Position numbers and translations under genes: made by a program. Below are positions 1 to 5,693 of a DNA stretch of 15,201 nt, piece by piece (within the stretch, counting starts at the first letter, position 1; each line of letters starts with the position of its first letter). The notes beneath the pieces are model-generated. The model ran no database searches and was not told the DNA's origin. It was given only the letters and a program-made list of their open reading frames with translations. Origin of the DNA: VBDM01 sp041493345 (GTDB taxonomy: Bacteria > Pseudomonadota > Gammaproteobacteria > Burkholderiales > SG8-39); assembly GCA_041493345.1 (NCBI GenBank), contig JBGPYQ010000062.1, positions 1 to 15,201 on the forward strand, in the 5' to 3' direction.

Positions 1-343
1 CGCGCGCCCTCGCGACGACCACGGCGCCGGGGTCGGAGATTGCCGGCGTGCCGGCGTCGGTGACCAGCACGACCTTTCTGCCTTGAGCGAGCTCCTCGAC
101 GATGCGATCCGCCGCGCGCTGCTCGTTGTGCTCGTGCACCGCGATCAGCTTGCCTTGCACGCGATGGTGGTCGAGCAGGCGCGCCGTGATGCGCGTGTCT
201 TCCGCCGCGATGGTGTCGGCGCCGGCGAGCGTAGCGAGGGCGCGCGAGCTGATGTCTTCGAGATTCCCAATAGGCGTGGCAACCACATATAATTGGCCTG
301 CCCCTTTCGGGCTCCCGCCATGTTTCCCGATCCCTGCGTCCAA
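1..343 (-). CDS. rsmI: RsmI, 16S rRNA (cytidine-1402-2'-O)-methyltransferase, 5' part only
   Basis: This is the N-terminal ~114 codons of RsmI, which 2'-O-methylates C1402 in the decoding centre of 16S rRNA using SAM; the gene runs off the left edge. The visible protein has the family's opening block (LYVVATPIGNLEDISSRAL), then AAEDTR and the VTDAGTPAISDPG loop that contributes to SAM binding in this tetrapyrrole-methylase-like fold. The start is forced: in this frame a TAG lies five codons upstream of a TTG at 343, and there is no ATG before the conserved block, so TTG 343 (reading MDAGIGKHG) is the best start. It has only a weak purine-rich stretch before it. The gene is divergent from lpoA and their 5' ends overlap by 24 bases if both starts are right. 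The same divergent pair is found in E. coli (yraL/yraM). Identity is sure; the start is probable. Confidence 0.93.
   Translation of the reverse strand, partial: MDAGIGKHGGSPKGAGQLYVVATPIGNLEDISSRALATLAGADTIAAEDTRITARLLDHHRVQGKLIAVHEHNEQRAADRIVEELAQGRKVVLVTDAGTPAISDPGAVVVARAR
264..293 (+). promoter_or_regulatory. Candidate sigma70 promoter for lpoA, inside the rsmI 5' coding region
   Basis: A perfect TATAAT lies at 288-293, with TTCCCA (4 of 6 matches to TTGACA) at 264-269 and an 18-base spacer. Transcription would begin near 300, about 20 bases before the lpoA ATG at 320. The -10 box sits within codons of rsmI on the other strand. Consensus match only. Confidence 0.5.
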
Positions 344-1387
344 TTCTTTTTGGCTCTATTGGCTTTGTCGAGTCCGGCATTGTGCGCGGCCGCCGACGAT
401 CCGGCAAGCGATCCGGGCGGCGCAAACCTGTTCATAGGGCTCTTGCTGCCGCTCAATTCCCCGGATTTCGCACCCGCGGCGGAAGCCGTGCGCCTGGGCT
501 GTCAGGCAGCGCTGGGATTTGCGGATAAAAAGCAACCGCTGCAGGTGGTGCGCACCGACTCGAAGCAGGAGAGCATCGTCGCCCAATATGAGGCCGCGGT
601 GAATCGCGGCGCGGGAGTGGTGGTCGGGCCATTGACCCGGTCCGGTGTTTCCGCGCTTGCTTCCACCGGCCGGGTCAGCGTGCCTACGCTTGCCTTGAAC
701 GTCCCCGAGGGCGATGCGCCGCTTCCGCCGCTGCTTTATTCCTTCGGTCTTTCCGTGGAGCCGGAGGCGCGCCTCGTGGCGCGCATCGCTTTCGCGCGCG
801 GCCTGCGCGATGCCGTGGTCGTGCAGGCGGCGACGTTGCTCGCCAGGCGGGTGAGCCGGGCATTTGCCGACGAATGGTTATCTCTCGGCGGCAAGATCAG
901 CGACGTGCAGGATTTCGGTGCGCAGACCGATTTCGTGGAGATCCGGCAGCACATGGCGGGCTCCGAGGCGCAGCTCATGTTCCTCTCCGGGGACGCCGTG
1001 CAAGCGCGCCGCGTGCGGCCATTCCTCAACAACCAGATTCCCACTTTCGCCACCTCGCAGGTCAACGACGGCCGCGCCGACCCGCTCACCAACGCCGATC
1101 TGAACGGCATTCGCTTCGTCGACATGCCCTGGCTTGTGCAGACCGAACGCCCGGCTGTGATGATTTACCCGCGTCCGGCCAACTTTTCCGTGGAGCTGCA
1201 ACGCCTGTACGCCCTTGGAATCGACGCCTGCCGCATTGCCGCCGAATTGCTTGCCGGATACCAGCGCATCAGCCTCGACGGCGTGACCGGCAGGGTCCTG
1301 CTTGGCGGCGGCAATTCGCTGCAGCGCGAGCCGGTGCAAGCCTTGTTCCGCGACGGCGCCGCAGTGGCGGTCGAAGACAGCCGATGA
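320..1387 (+). CDS. lpoA: LpoA-type penicillin-binding protein activator (short form)
   Basis: This is a periplasmic protein of the LppC/LpoA family, whose E. coli member activates the peptidoglycan synthase PBP1A. I choose ATG 320 (MFPDPCVQFF, 355 aa) because it leaves a normal signal peptide and follows a TATAAT by a short leader; a TTG at 293 would also be in frame. Residues 1 to about 25 form a hydrophobic export signal. About 40-350 is a periplasmic-binding-protein type I fold with family blocks such as GVVVGPLTRSGV, FATSQV and ADLNGIRFVDMPW. At 355 aa it has only the C-terminal domain: the ~680-aa E. coli protein also has an N-terminal TPR-like domain, missing here. The only Cys near the signal end (SPALC) is not a good lipobox, so it may be a soluble periplasmic protein rather than an outer-membrane lipoprotein. 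It overlaps yraN by ATGA. Confidence 0.88.
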   Translation: MFPDPCVQFFLALLALSSPALCAAADDPASDPGGANLFIGLLLPLNSPDFAPAAEAVRLGCQAALGFADKKQPLQVVRTDSKQESIVAQYEAAVNRGAGVVVGPLTRSGVSALASTGRVSVPTLALNVPEGDAPLPPLLYSFGLSVEPEARLVARIAFARGLRDAVVVQAATLLARRVSRAFADEWLSLGGKISDVQDFGAQTDFVEIRQHMAGSEAQLMFLSGDAVQARRVRPFLNNQIPTFATSQVNDGRADPLTNADLNGIRFVDMPWLVQTERPAVMIYPRPANFSVELQRLYALGIDACRIAAELLAGYQRISLDGVTGRVLLGGGNSLQREPVQALFRDGAAVAVEDSR

Positions 1388-1722
1388 ACTCCGGCCGGCA
1401 GGCCGAGCAGATTGCCGCCGCCTACCTGCGGCGCAAGGGCCTCACTGTGATCGAGACCAACTACCGCTGCCGCCGGGGAGAGATCGACCTTGTTCTGCGC
1501 GACCGCGGCACGATCGTTTTTGCGGAAGTGAGGCTCCGGCGCTCGCAAAGTTTCGGCGGCGCGGCCTTCAGCATCGACCGGCGCAAGCAGGCGCGCATCA
1601 TCGCCGCAGCGCGTCATTACCTTGCCGGCGGGAAGGAAATGCCTTGCCGATTCGACGTCGTCTTGCTCGACCGCCTGGAGCCTCCCGGCATCGAGTGGAT
1701 TCGCGATGCGTTTTCGACATGA
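1384..1722 (+). CDS. yraN: YraN family protein (UPF0102, endonuclease-like fold)
   Basis: This 112-aa protein belongs to the widespread YraN/UPF0102 family, which has a Holliday-junction-resolvase / PD-(D/E)xK-like fold and no firmly established role. The family signature is clear: an N-terminal AEQIAAAYLRRKG helix, NYRCRRGEIDLVLRD with the E and D expected in a nuclease centre, then IVFAEVRLR. The usual EVK is EVR here, so the Lys of the PD-(D/E)xK motif is Arg; I believe this is common in betaproteobacterial homologues. ATG 1384 overlaps the lpoA stop (ATGA), which implies translational coupling. The position between lpoA and diaA matches E. coli. The family call is sure; any nuclease function is only an analogy. 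Confidence 0.92.
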   Translation: MNSGRQAEQIAAAYLRRKGLTVIETNYRCRRGEIDLVLRDRGTIVFAEVRLRRSQSFGGAAFSIDRRKQARIIAAARHYLAGGKEMPCRFDVVLLDRLEPPGIEWIRDAFST

Positions 1723-1729
1723 CCCGGGA

Positions 1730-1760
1730 TTGAAGTGTTAATTGCAGGATGCGGTAAAAT
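1730..1760 (+). promoter_or_regulatory. Candidate promoter for diaA-dolP
   Basis: TTGAAG at 1730-1735 and TAAAAT at 1755-1760 are separated by 19 bases in the short gap after yraN. Transcription would start near 1767, which coincides with an in-frame ATG at 1767 and gives a ~36-base leader for the GTG start at 1803. The spacer is longer than ideal. Confidence 0.4.
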
Positions 1761-1793
1761 GGCAGCATGAAAACCGCCGCCGTGCGCCCTGCC

Positions 1794-1798
1794 GAGGA
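1794..1798 (+). promoter_or_regulatory. Ribosome binding site favouring the GTG 1803 start of diaA
   Basis: GAGGA at 1794-1798 is 4 bases before GTG 1803. The alternative ATG at 1767 has no recognisable Shine-Dalgarno. The GTG start also gives 196 aa, the length I recall for E. coli DiaA, with matching N-termini (DLLERIRRQF here against QERIKACF). Confidence 0.6.
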
Positions 1799-1802
1799 CG
1801 GC

Positions 1803-2393
1803 GTGGATTTGCTGGAGCGGATTCGCCGCCAGTTCAACGACAGCGCCCAGTTGAAGATCAAGGCGCACGAAGTGCTCGGGGCGCCGATCGCCCGCGCTAC
1901 GGAAATCATGGTGAAATGCCTGCTCGCGAATGGCAAAATACTTGCCTGCGGCAACGGCGGTTCGGCCGCCGACTCGCAACACTTCGCGGGGGAGCTGTTG
2001 AACCGCTTTGAGCGCGAGCGCCCGGGGCTTGCCGCGATCGCACTCACCACCGACACTTCCACTTTGACCGCAATCGCGAACGATTACGAATTCGAGCAGG
2101 TATTCTCCAAGCAGGTAAGCGCACTGGGGCAAGCCGGGGACGTGCTGCTCGGAATCTCGACCAGCGGCAACTCGAGAAACGTGCTGCGAGCCATCGCCGC
2201 GGCCCATGAGCGCGAGATGCGCGTGGTCGCGCTTACCGGCCGGGGCGGCGGAGAAATCGGCAAGCTGCTCTCCGCCGAAGACGTCAACATCTGCGTGCCC
2301 CATTCGCAGACCGCGCGCATCCAGGAAGTGCATCTGCTCACGATTCACTGCCTGTGCGACGGAATCGATTCTATGCTGCTCGGGGCCGAATGA
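1803..2393 (+). CDS. diaA: SIS-domain protein, DiaA / phosphoheptose isomerase (GmhA) type
   Basis: This is a single SIS-domain protein of 196 aa from GTG 1803 (208 aa from ATG 1767). By synteny it is the DiaA/YraO orthologue, a protein that binds DnaA and helps time replication initiation in E. coli. By sequence it is equally close to GmhA, which isomerises sedoheptulose 7-phosphate at the first step of ADP-heptose synthesis. Visible motifs are CGNGGSAADSQHFAGELLNRF (49-69), the phosphosugar-binding ISTSGNS (118-124) and RIQEVHLLTIHCLCD (172-186). It keeps Glu64 and His182, aligned by eye to GmhA Glu65 and His180, whereas I recall that E. coli DiaA has lost both. It may therefore be an active isomerase, alone or in addition to a DnaA role; rfaE2 lies 1.4 kb downstream. 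Its stop overlaps dolP (ATGA). The family is certain; the choice between roles is open. Confidence 0.88.
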   Translation: MDLLERIRRQFNDSAQLKIKAHEVLGAPIARATEIMVKCLLANGKILACGNGGSAADSQHFAGELLNRFERERPGLAAIALTTDTSTLTAIANDYEFEQVFSKQVSALGQAGDVLLGISTSGNSRNVLRAIAAAHEREMRVVALTGRGGGEIGKLLSAEDVNICVPHSQTARIQEVHLLTIHCLCDGIDSMLLGAE

Positions 2394-2992
2394 AACTTCA
2401 CCCTGTCGCAAGGCGGTTGGCAGCCGCCGGTCTGCTGCTGATTTCTGCTGGCGGGCTCGTGGGCTGCCTCGGACCCGTCATCGTCGGAGGCGCGGCGGCG
2501 GGGATCATGGTGGCTGTGGATCGTCGTCAGCCCGAGGTCATTCTGGGCGACGAGCGCATTGATTTTTCCGGGTCCAGCCGGGTCGGCGATGTGCTCAAGG
2601 ATCAGGGCCACGTCAACGTGACCAGCTACAACAATATGGTGCTGCTCTCGGGCGAAGTACCGACCGCGGAATTGAAAGCACAGGTGGAGAAAATTGTCAG
2701 CGAAGTGCCAAAAGTGAAAAGCGTGGTCAACGAGCTGCAAATCTCCGGCGCCAGTTCATATGCATCGCGCAGCAATGACGCCTTGATCACCGGCAAGGTA
2801 AAGGGCAACTTCATCACGGCCAACAAATTCCAGGCCAACCACGTCAAGGTCGTGACCGAAGCCGGCGTCGTCTATTTGATGGGCCTGGTCACCCGCGAAG
2901 AGGCGGACGCGGCATCGGAGATTGCCCGCGGAACAGGCAGCGTGCAGAAAGTGGTTCGCGTGTTCGAGTACGTCGTCCTGAACACCAAGTAA
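2390..2992 (+). CDS. dolP: DolP (YraP)-like dual BON-domain outer-membrane lipoprotein
   Basis: This 200-aa lipoprotein starts at ATG 2390, which overlaps the diaA stop by ATGA. The signal peptide ends in the lipobox LVGC, making Cys26 the lipidated residue. The +2 residue is Leu, not Asp, so outer-membrane sorting is expected. A Gly/Ala-rich stretch (GPVIVGGAAAGIMVAVD) follows, as in E. coli DolP. Two BON domains come next: about 66-125 (VNVTSYNNMVLLSGEV ... VVNEL) and about 135-195 (VKVVTEAGVVYLMGLVTREE ... VVRVFEYV). DolP supports outer-membrane integrity and binds anionic phospholipid at division sites in E. coli; that role is inferred from family and synteny. Length, domain order and position all match DolP (191 aa in E. 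coli). Confidence 0.93.
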   Translation: MKLHPVARRLAAAGLLLISAGGLVGCLGPVIVGGAAAGIMVAVDRRQPEVILGDERIDFSGSSRVGDVLKDQGHVNVTSYNNMVLLSGEVPTAELKAQVEKIVSEVPKVKSVVNELQISGASSYASRSNDALITGKVKGNFITANKFQANHVKVVTEAGVVYLMGLVTREEADAASEIARGTGSVQKVVRVFEYVVLNTK

Positions 2993-3014
2993 CAACGGCC
3001 GGGGCGAGCCCGCT

Positions 3015-3032
3015 ACCGGGACCGGGACCGGG
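3015..3032. repeat. Three tandem copies of ACCGGG
   Basis: Three perfect 6-bp units lie in the 42-base gap between the convergent dolP and gpx genes, just past the gpx stop. They could pair with CCCG at 3008-3011 in a small hairpin, but there is no T-run, so I do not call a terminator. Confidence 0.7.
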
Positions 3033-3034
3033 TG

Positions 3035-3586
3035 CTAAGGTCGCGCAGGCACCGCGAGCAGCCGCTCGATCTCGCCGACCAGCCTGCGGTCGGTCGGGGT
3101 CACGGCGCTCTCGAAGGACAGCACCTTTTCGCCTGAGCGGTCGATCAGATACTTGTGGAAATTCCATTGCGGCGGCTTGCCGGTGCTCGCGGCGAGCATG
3201 GCGTAGAACGGGGTTGCATTCCCCGCGGCCACCCCTGTTTTCGCAAACATGGGAAAGCTCACGCCGTAGTTGACCTGGCAAAACGTGGCGATTTCCCGGT
3301 TGTTGCCCGGCTCCTGAGCGCCGAAATCGTTGGCCGGGAAACCCAGCACCAGCAGGCCCTTCTCGCGGTAACGGCGGTACAGTGCCTCGAGACCTTCGTA
3401 CTGCGGCGTGTAGCCGCATTGGCTCGCCGTGTTGACCACGAGCAGCACCTTTCCCTGGTACTGGCACAAGGGCGTGGCCTGGTCCATCAGGTTGGGAACG
3501 GTGTGGTTGAGGAGCGGCGGGCAGGCGGCATAAGCCGTGGCGGAGCTCAGCGACATCAGCACCAGGAGTCCGAAAAAATTGCGCAT
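3035..3586 (-). CDS. Exported glutathione peroxidase / thiol peroxidase (BtuE type)
   Basis: This 183-aa protein is a glutathione-peroxidase-fold thiol peroxidase that reduces hydroperoxides. The catalytic tetrad is visible: Cys57 in NTASQCGYTP, Gln91 in FGAQEPG, and Trp141-Asn142 in WNFHKYLID. The enzyme uses Cys, not selenocysteine. Residues 1-20 form a signal peptide ending AYA|AC, so it should act in the periplasm; E. coli BtuE lacks such a signal. The common FPCNQF block reads FPANDF (84-89), so that Cys is missing, but Cys103 in ATFC stands where thioredoxin-dependent members have a resolving Cys. It is transcribed alone, convergent to dolP, from its own promoter. Family and export are well supported; the reductant (thioredoxin-like or glutathione) is unknown. 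Confidence 0.93.
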   Translation of the reverse strand: MRNFFGLLVLMSLSSATAYAACPPLLNHTVPNLMDQATPLCQYQGKVLLVVNTASQCGYTPQYEGLEALYRRYREKGLLVLGFPANDFGAQEPGNNREIATFCQVNYGVSFPMFAKTGVAAGNATPFYAMLAASTGKPPQWNFHKYLIDRSGEKVLSFESAVTPTDRRLVGEIERLLAVPARP

Positions 3587-3618
3587 ATCTTGCCTGCAGG
3601 AGAGCGGAGTGTCCGGCT

Positions 3619-3648
3619 AACTTACTCCGCTGCGGCGGTTGCTGTCAA
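3619..3648 (-). promoter_or_regulatory. Candidate promoter for the glutathione peroxidase gene
   Basis: On the minus strand a perfect TTGACA (3648-3643) and TAAGTT (3624-3619, 3 of 6 matches to TATAAT) are separated by 18 bases. The predicted start lies about 25 bases before the ATG at 3586. The -35 is strong and the -10 weak. Confidence 0.5.
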
Positions 3649-3691
3649 AAAACCCGCAAGCAAGCGGCCATCGACGGGGGTTCGGGTAAGA

Positions 3692-3697
3692 TATGAT
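3692..3697 (+). promoter_or_regulatory. Possible -10 element for rfaE2
   Basis: TATGAT at 3692-3697 matches 5 of 6 bases of the -10 consensus and would give a leader of about 45 bases before ATG 3749. There is no good -35 at 16-18 bases; TCGACG at 3671-3676 is only 15 away. Confidence 0.28.
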
Positions 3698-3748
3698 TCG
3701 ATGATCACGTTCTGCTGCGGCGCGCGCCCGCAATAGGCTGCGGCCTCA

Positions 3749-4228
3749 ATGGGCTCTCCTTTCGAACAGAAGATCTGCCCTCCGCAGCTGCTTGCGGCGC
3801 GCCTTGCGTCCGCCGCGCGCCCGCTGGCGTTTACCAACGGGGTATTCGACATTCTCCATCGCGGGCACGTTACCTATCTTGCCCAGGCGCGCGCCCTGGG
3901 CGCTAGCCTTCTCGTGGCCATCAACGGCGATGCCTCGGCCGGGCGTCTTGGAAAAGGCGACGGGCGGCCCCTGAACACGCTTGCCGACCGCATGTCGGTC
4001 GTGGCTGCGCTGGAAGCGGTAAGCCTCGTCACCTGGTTCGAGGAGGACACACCGCTTGCGCTGATTCTCTCCTGCCGCCCGGATGTGCTGGTCAAGGGAG
4101 GAGACTGGAAGCCCGAGTCCATTGTCGGCGCGACCGAGGTGCGTGGCTGGGGCGGAAGCGTCCATTCGATTCCGTTCGAGCACCAGCGCTCCACGACCGG
4201 CCTGATCCTGAAGATCCGCGGCGGCTGA
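3749..4228 (+). CDS. rfaE2: D-glycero-beta-D-manno-heptose 1-phosphate adenylyltransferase (RfaE2)
   Basis: This 159-aa nucleotidyltransferase transfers AMP from ATP to heptose 1-phosphate, the last nucleotide-activation step toward the ADP-heptose used in LPS inner core. It is equivalent to the C-terminal half of E. coli HldE, encoded here as a separate protein. The HIGH-type motif is in NGVFDILHRGHVTYL, followed by GDGRPLNTLADRM, the DVLVKGGDW block (substrate and nucleotide site) and the typical C-terminus STTGLILKIR. ATG 3749 starts at the normal distance before the core; an in-frame ATG at 3701 is cut off by a TAG at 3734-3736. No clear Shine-Dalgarno is visible. It is a single gene, convergent with the SPOR gene. 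The kinase half (RfaE1) is not in the window. Confidence 0.95.
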   Translation: MGSPFEQKICPPQLLAARLASAARPLAFTNGVFDILHRGHVTYLAQARALGASLLVAINGDASAGRLGKGDGRPLNTLADRMSVVAALEAVSLVTWFEEDTPLALILSCRPDVLVKGGDWKPESIVGATEVRGWGGSVHSIPFEHQRSTTGLILKIRGG

Positions 4229-4290
4229 CCATCGGGTCGGGAGCTCCGTTCAGGTAAATTTTCTGACAGGAATCCGGCAATCGCCCTAAG

Positions 4291-4314
4291 CCCGGTGACG
4301 CCGTTTCGACCGGG
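4291..4314. other. Weak inverted repeat between convergent genes
   Basis: CCCGGT (4291-4296) and ACCGGG (4309-4314) form a perfect 6-bp stem with a 12-base loop in the 98-base gap between rfaE2 and the SPOR gene. No T-run follows on either strand, so a terminator role is only a guess. Confidence 0.3.
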
Positions 4315-4326
4315 GGGAGCGGAGTT

Positions 4327-4989
4327 CTATGTGCGCTTTTCCCCCGGCTGGCACTCTTTCAGTTCGCTGCCGGGAAAGCCCTGGCGCAGCTGCTCGAGCC
4401 TGGAGGCAAGCGCATCCGGTACGTCGCGCACCATGAAGTAATTCTTCTGCACCGAGGTTTCCCGGACCCCGACCCGGGCCGAGCGCACGCCTTTTGAGCG
4501 CAACTGCTCGAGTTGCGCCTTTGCCGCCTCCTCGGTCTTGAATATGCCCAGGGAAATCGCGAACCGGAAACTGGGATCCTCCTGAACCACGAAAAAATCC
4601 TCGACCCCGAGCTTCCTCAGCTCCGCCGTCTTCCGGATGGCACCCTGGCGGCTGGCTTGCGCAGGTATGAATACCCAGTAACTCGCAAGCTCGTCGACGC
4701 GCCGCTGTGAAAGCTTCGGTCCGAGAGCGAGCGGGCCGAGCGCCTGCTCGACATTCGGGACATCGCCCATATTGAACGGTCCAAGCTCAATGCAAGCCTT
4801 TACCGCGGGGGCCTTCGGGCGTTCGGCCGCGAGCGACGCACGCTGCTCGGCGGTCAGCAGCCGGATCGCCTGCGGATTGAGCTGCTGCTCGATCAACTGC
4901 ATCTCGCTGCCGGGCAGCTCGCTGCCGTAATAGCTCCACGCGAAAAAGCCGAGATTGGCAAGCAGCAAAATGAAAAATGCGGTTCTCAT
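4327..4989 (-). CDS. SPOR-domain protein, single membrane anchor
   Basis: This 220-aa protein has an N-terminal transmembrane helix (residues 2-19, TAFFILLLANLGFFAWSY) and a periplasmic remainder. Residues about 105-180 form a SPOR domain (SYWVFIPAQASRQGAIRKTAELRKLGV ... RFAISLGIFKTEEAAKAQLEQLRSKGV). SPOR domains bind peptidoglycan strands that lack stem peptides, typically at the septum. The middle part (about 30-75) is Gln/Ala/Pro-rich and probably an extended linker. ATG 4989 overlaps the coaX stop by ATGA, making it the last gene of a birA-coaX-SPOR operon. The fold is well supported; it is not recognisably FtsN, DamX, DedD or RlpA, so its specific job is unknown. Confidence 0.88.
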   Translation of the reverse strand: MRTAFFILLLANLGFFAWSYYGSELPGSEMQLIEQQLNPQAIRLLTAEQRASLAAERPKAPAVKACIELGPFNMGDVPNVEQALGPLALGPKLSQRRVDELASYWVFIPAQASRQGAIRKTAELRKLGVEDFFVVQEDPSFRFAISLGIFKTEEAAKAQLEQLRSKGVRSARVGVRETSVQKNYFMVRDVPDALASRLEQLRQGFPGSELKECQPGEKRT

Positions 4990-5693
4990 GCGGCGATGCG
5001 CAGCAGGCCCTCGAGCACCAGATTATCCACGACTTGCGTGGGAACATGCAGGCGCGGAGCGATACGCGCCGCCGCCCCTCCTGAGAGCATGCACATGGCG
5101 CCGGGCTCGAGCGCCGCGAAAATGCGCTCGATCGCGCCGGCCTGCGCCAGCACGCACCCGGTTTCGATCGCATCGGCGGTGTTGCGGGGTTCTTCGGAAA
5201 TCTTACCCTCGGCGAACGGCAGCCGCGCCGTGTTGCGCGCCAGCGACCGCTTCATCAGATCGATGCCGGGAAGGATCACGCCACCCGCGAAAGTGCCGTC
5301 GCGCTTCAGGATGTCCGCAGTGGTCGCCGTACCCGCGCAGACCACCAGGCACGGTCCGCGCCGGAGCGACCAGGCGCCGATCAGCGCCGCCCAGCGGTCC
5401 GGGCCGAGCTGTGCCGGCTCCTCGTAGTTATTGGTCACGCCGCACTCGCTCCGCTTCGATTCCGCCCAGACGGGCGCAACGGGCAATCGTGAAAGGAACT
5501 CCATAAGCTGCCGGAGCACGGATCCGCCGGCCACATTCGAGACCACGACCTTTTCGGGCGCGGCGATTTTCTTCAAGTCGGTTTCCAGCCCCGCAATTTC
5601 CGCGACCGGTACCGCGCCGCTCTTGCGCCAGGCCCCGTCCCCGTACAATCCCCATTTGAGACGCGAATTGCCGCAGTCGATGGCGAGAATCAT
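4986..5693 (-). CDS. coaX: Type III pantothenate kinase (CoaX)
   Basis: This 235-aa kinase phosphorylates pantothenate, the first committed step of coenzyme A synthesis. It is of the ASKHA-fold type III class that is insensitive to CoA feedback and dependent on a monovalent cation. The N-terminal nucleotide loop is MILAIDCGNSRLKWGLY (Asp6), GPDRWAALIGAW (97-108) is the pantothenate-site block, and CAGTATTADIL (119-129) is the second phosphate loop. The residue two before the Gly of that loop is Cys119, where many CoaX proteins have Asp. ATG 5693 is chosen because it begins the conserved core exactly and overlaps the birA stop (ATGA); the open frame continues upstream into birA only as antiphase noise. 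CoaX next to BirA is a common bacterial pairing (the Bvg accessory factor Baf is a CoaX). Confidence 0.94.
   Translation of the reverse strand: MILAIDCGNSRLKWGLYGDGAWRKSGAVPVAEIAGLETDLKKIAAPEKVVVSNVAGGSVLRQLMEFLSRLPVAPVWAESKRSECGVTNNYEEPAQLGPDRWAALIGAWSLRRGPCLVVCAGTATTADILKRDGTFAGGVILPGIDLMKRSLARNTARLPFAEGKISEEPRNTADAIETGCVLAQAGAIERIFAALEPGAMCMLSGGAAARIAPRLHVPTQVVDNLVLEGLLRIAA

Noticed and set aside
293..319. TTG 293 as the start of lpoA
   Set aside because: It overlaps the likely -10 box and would place charged residues before the signal peptide. ATG 320 gives a normal signal and a short leader.
3701..3736. ATG 3701, in frame with rfaE2, as an upstream start
   Set aside because: The frame is closed by TAG at 3734-3736 after 11 codons, so it cannot extend rfaE2. 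I saw no ribosome site to support it as a leader peptide.
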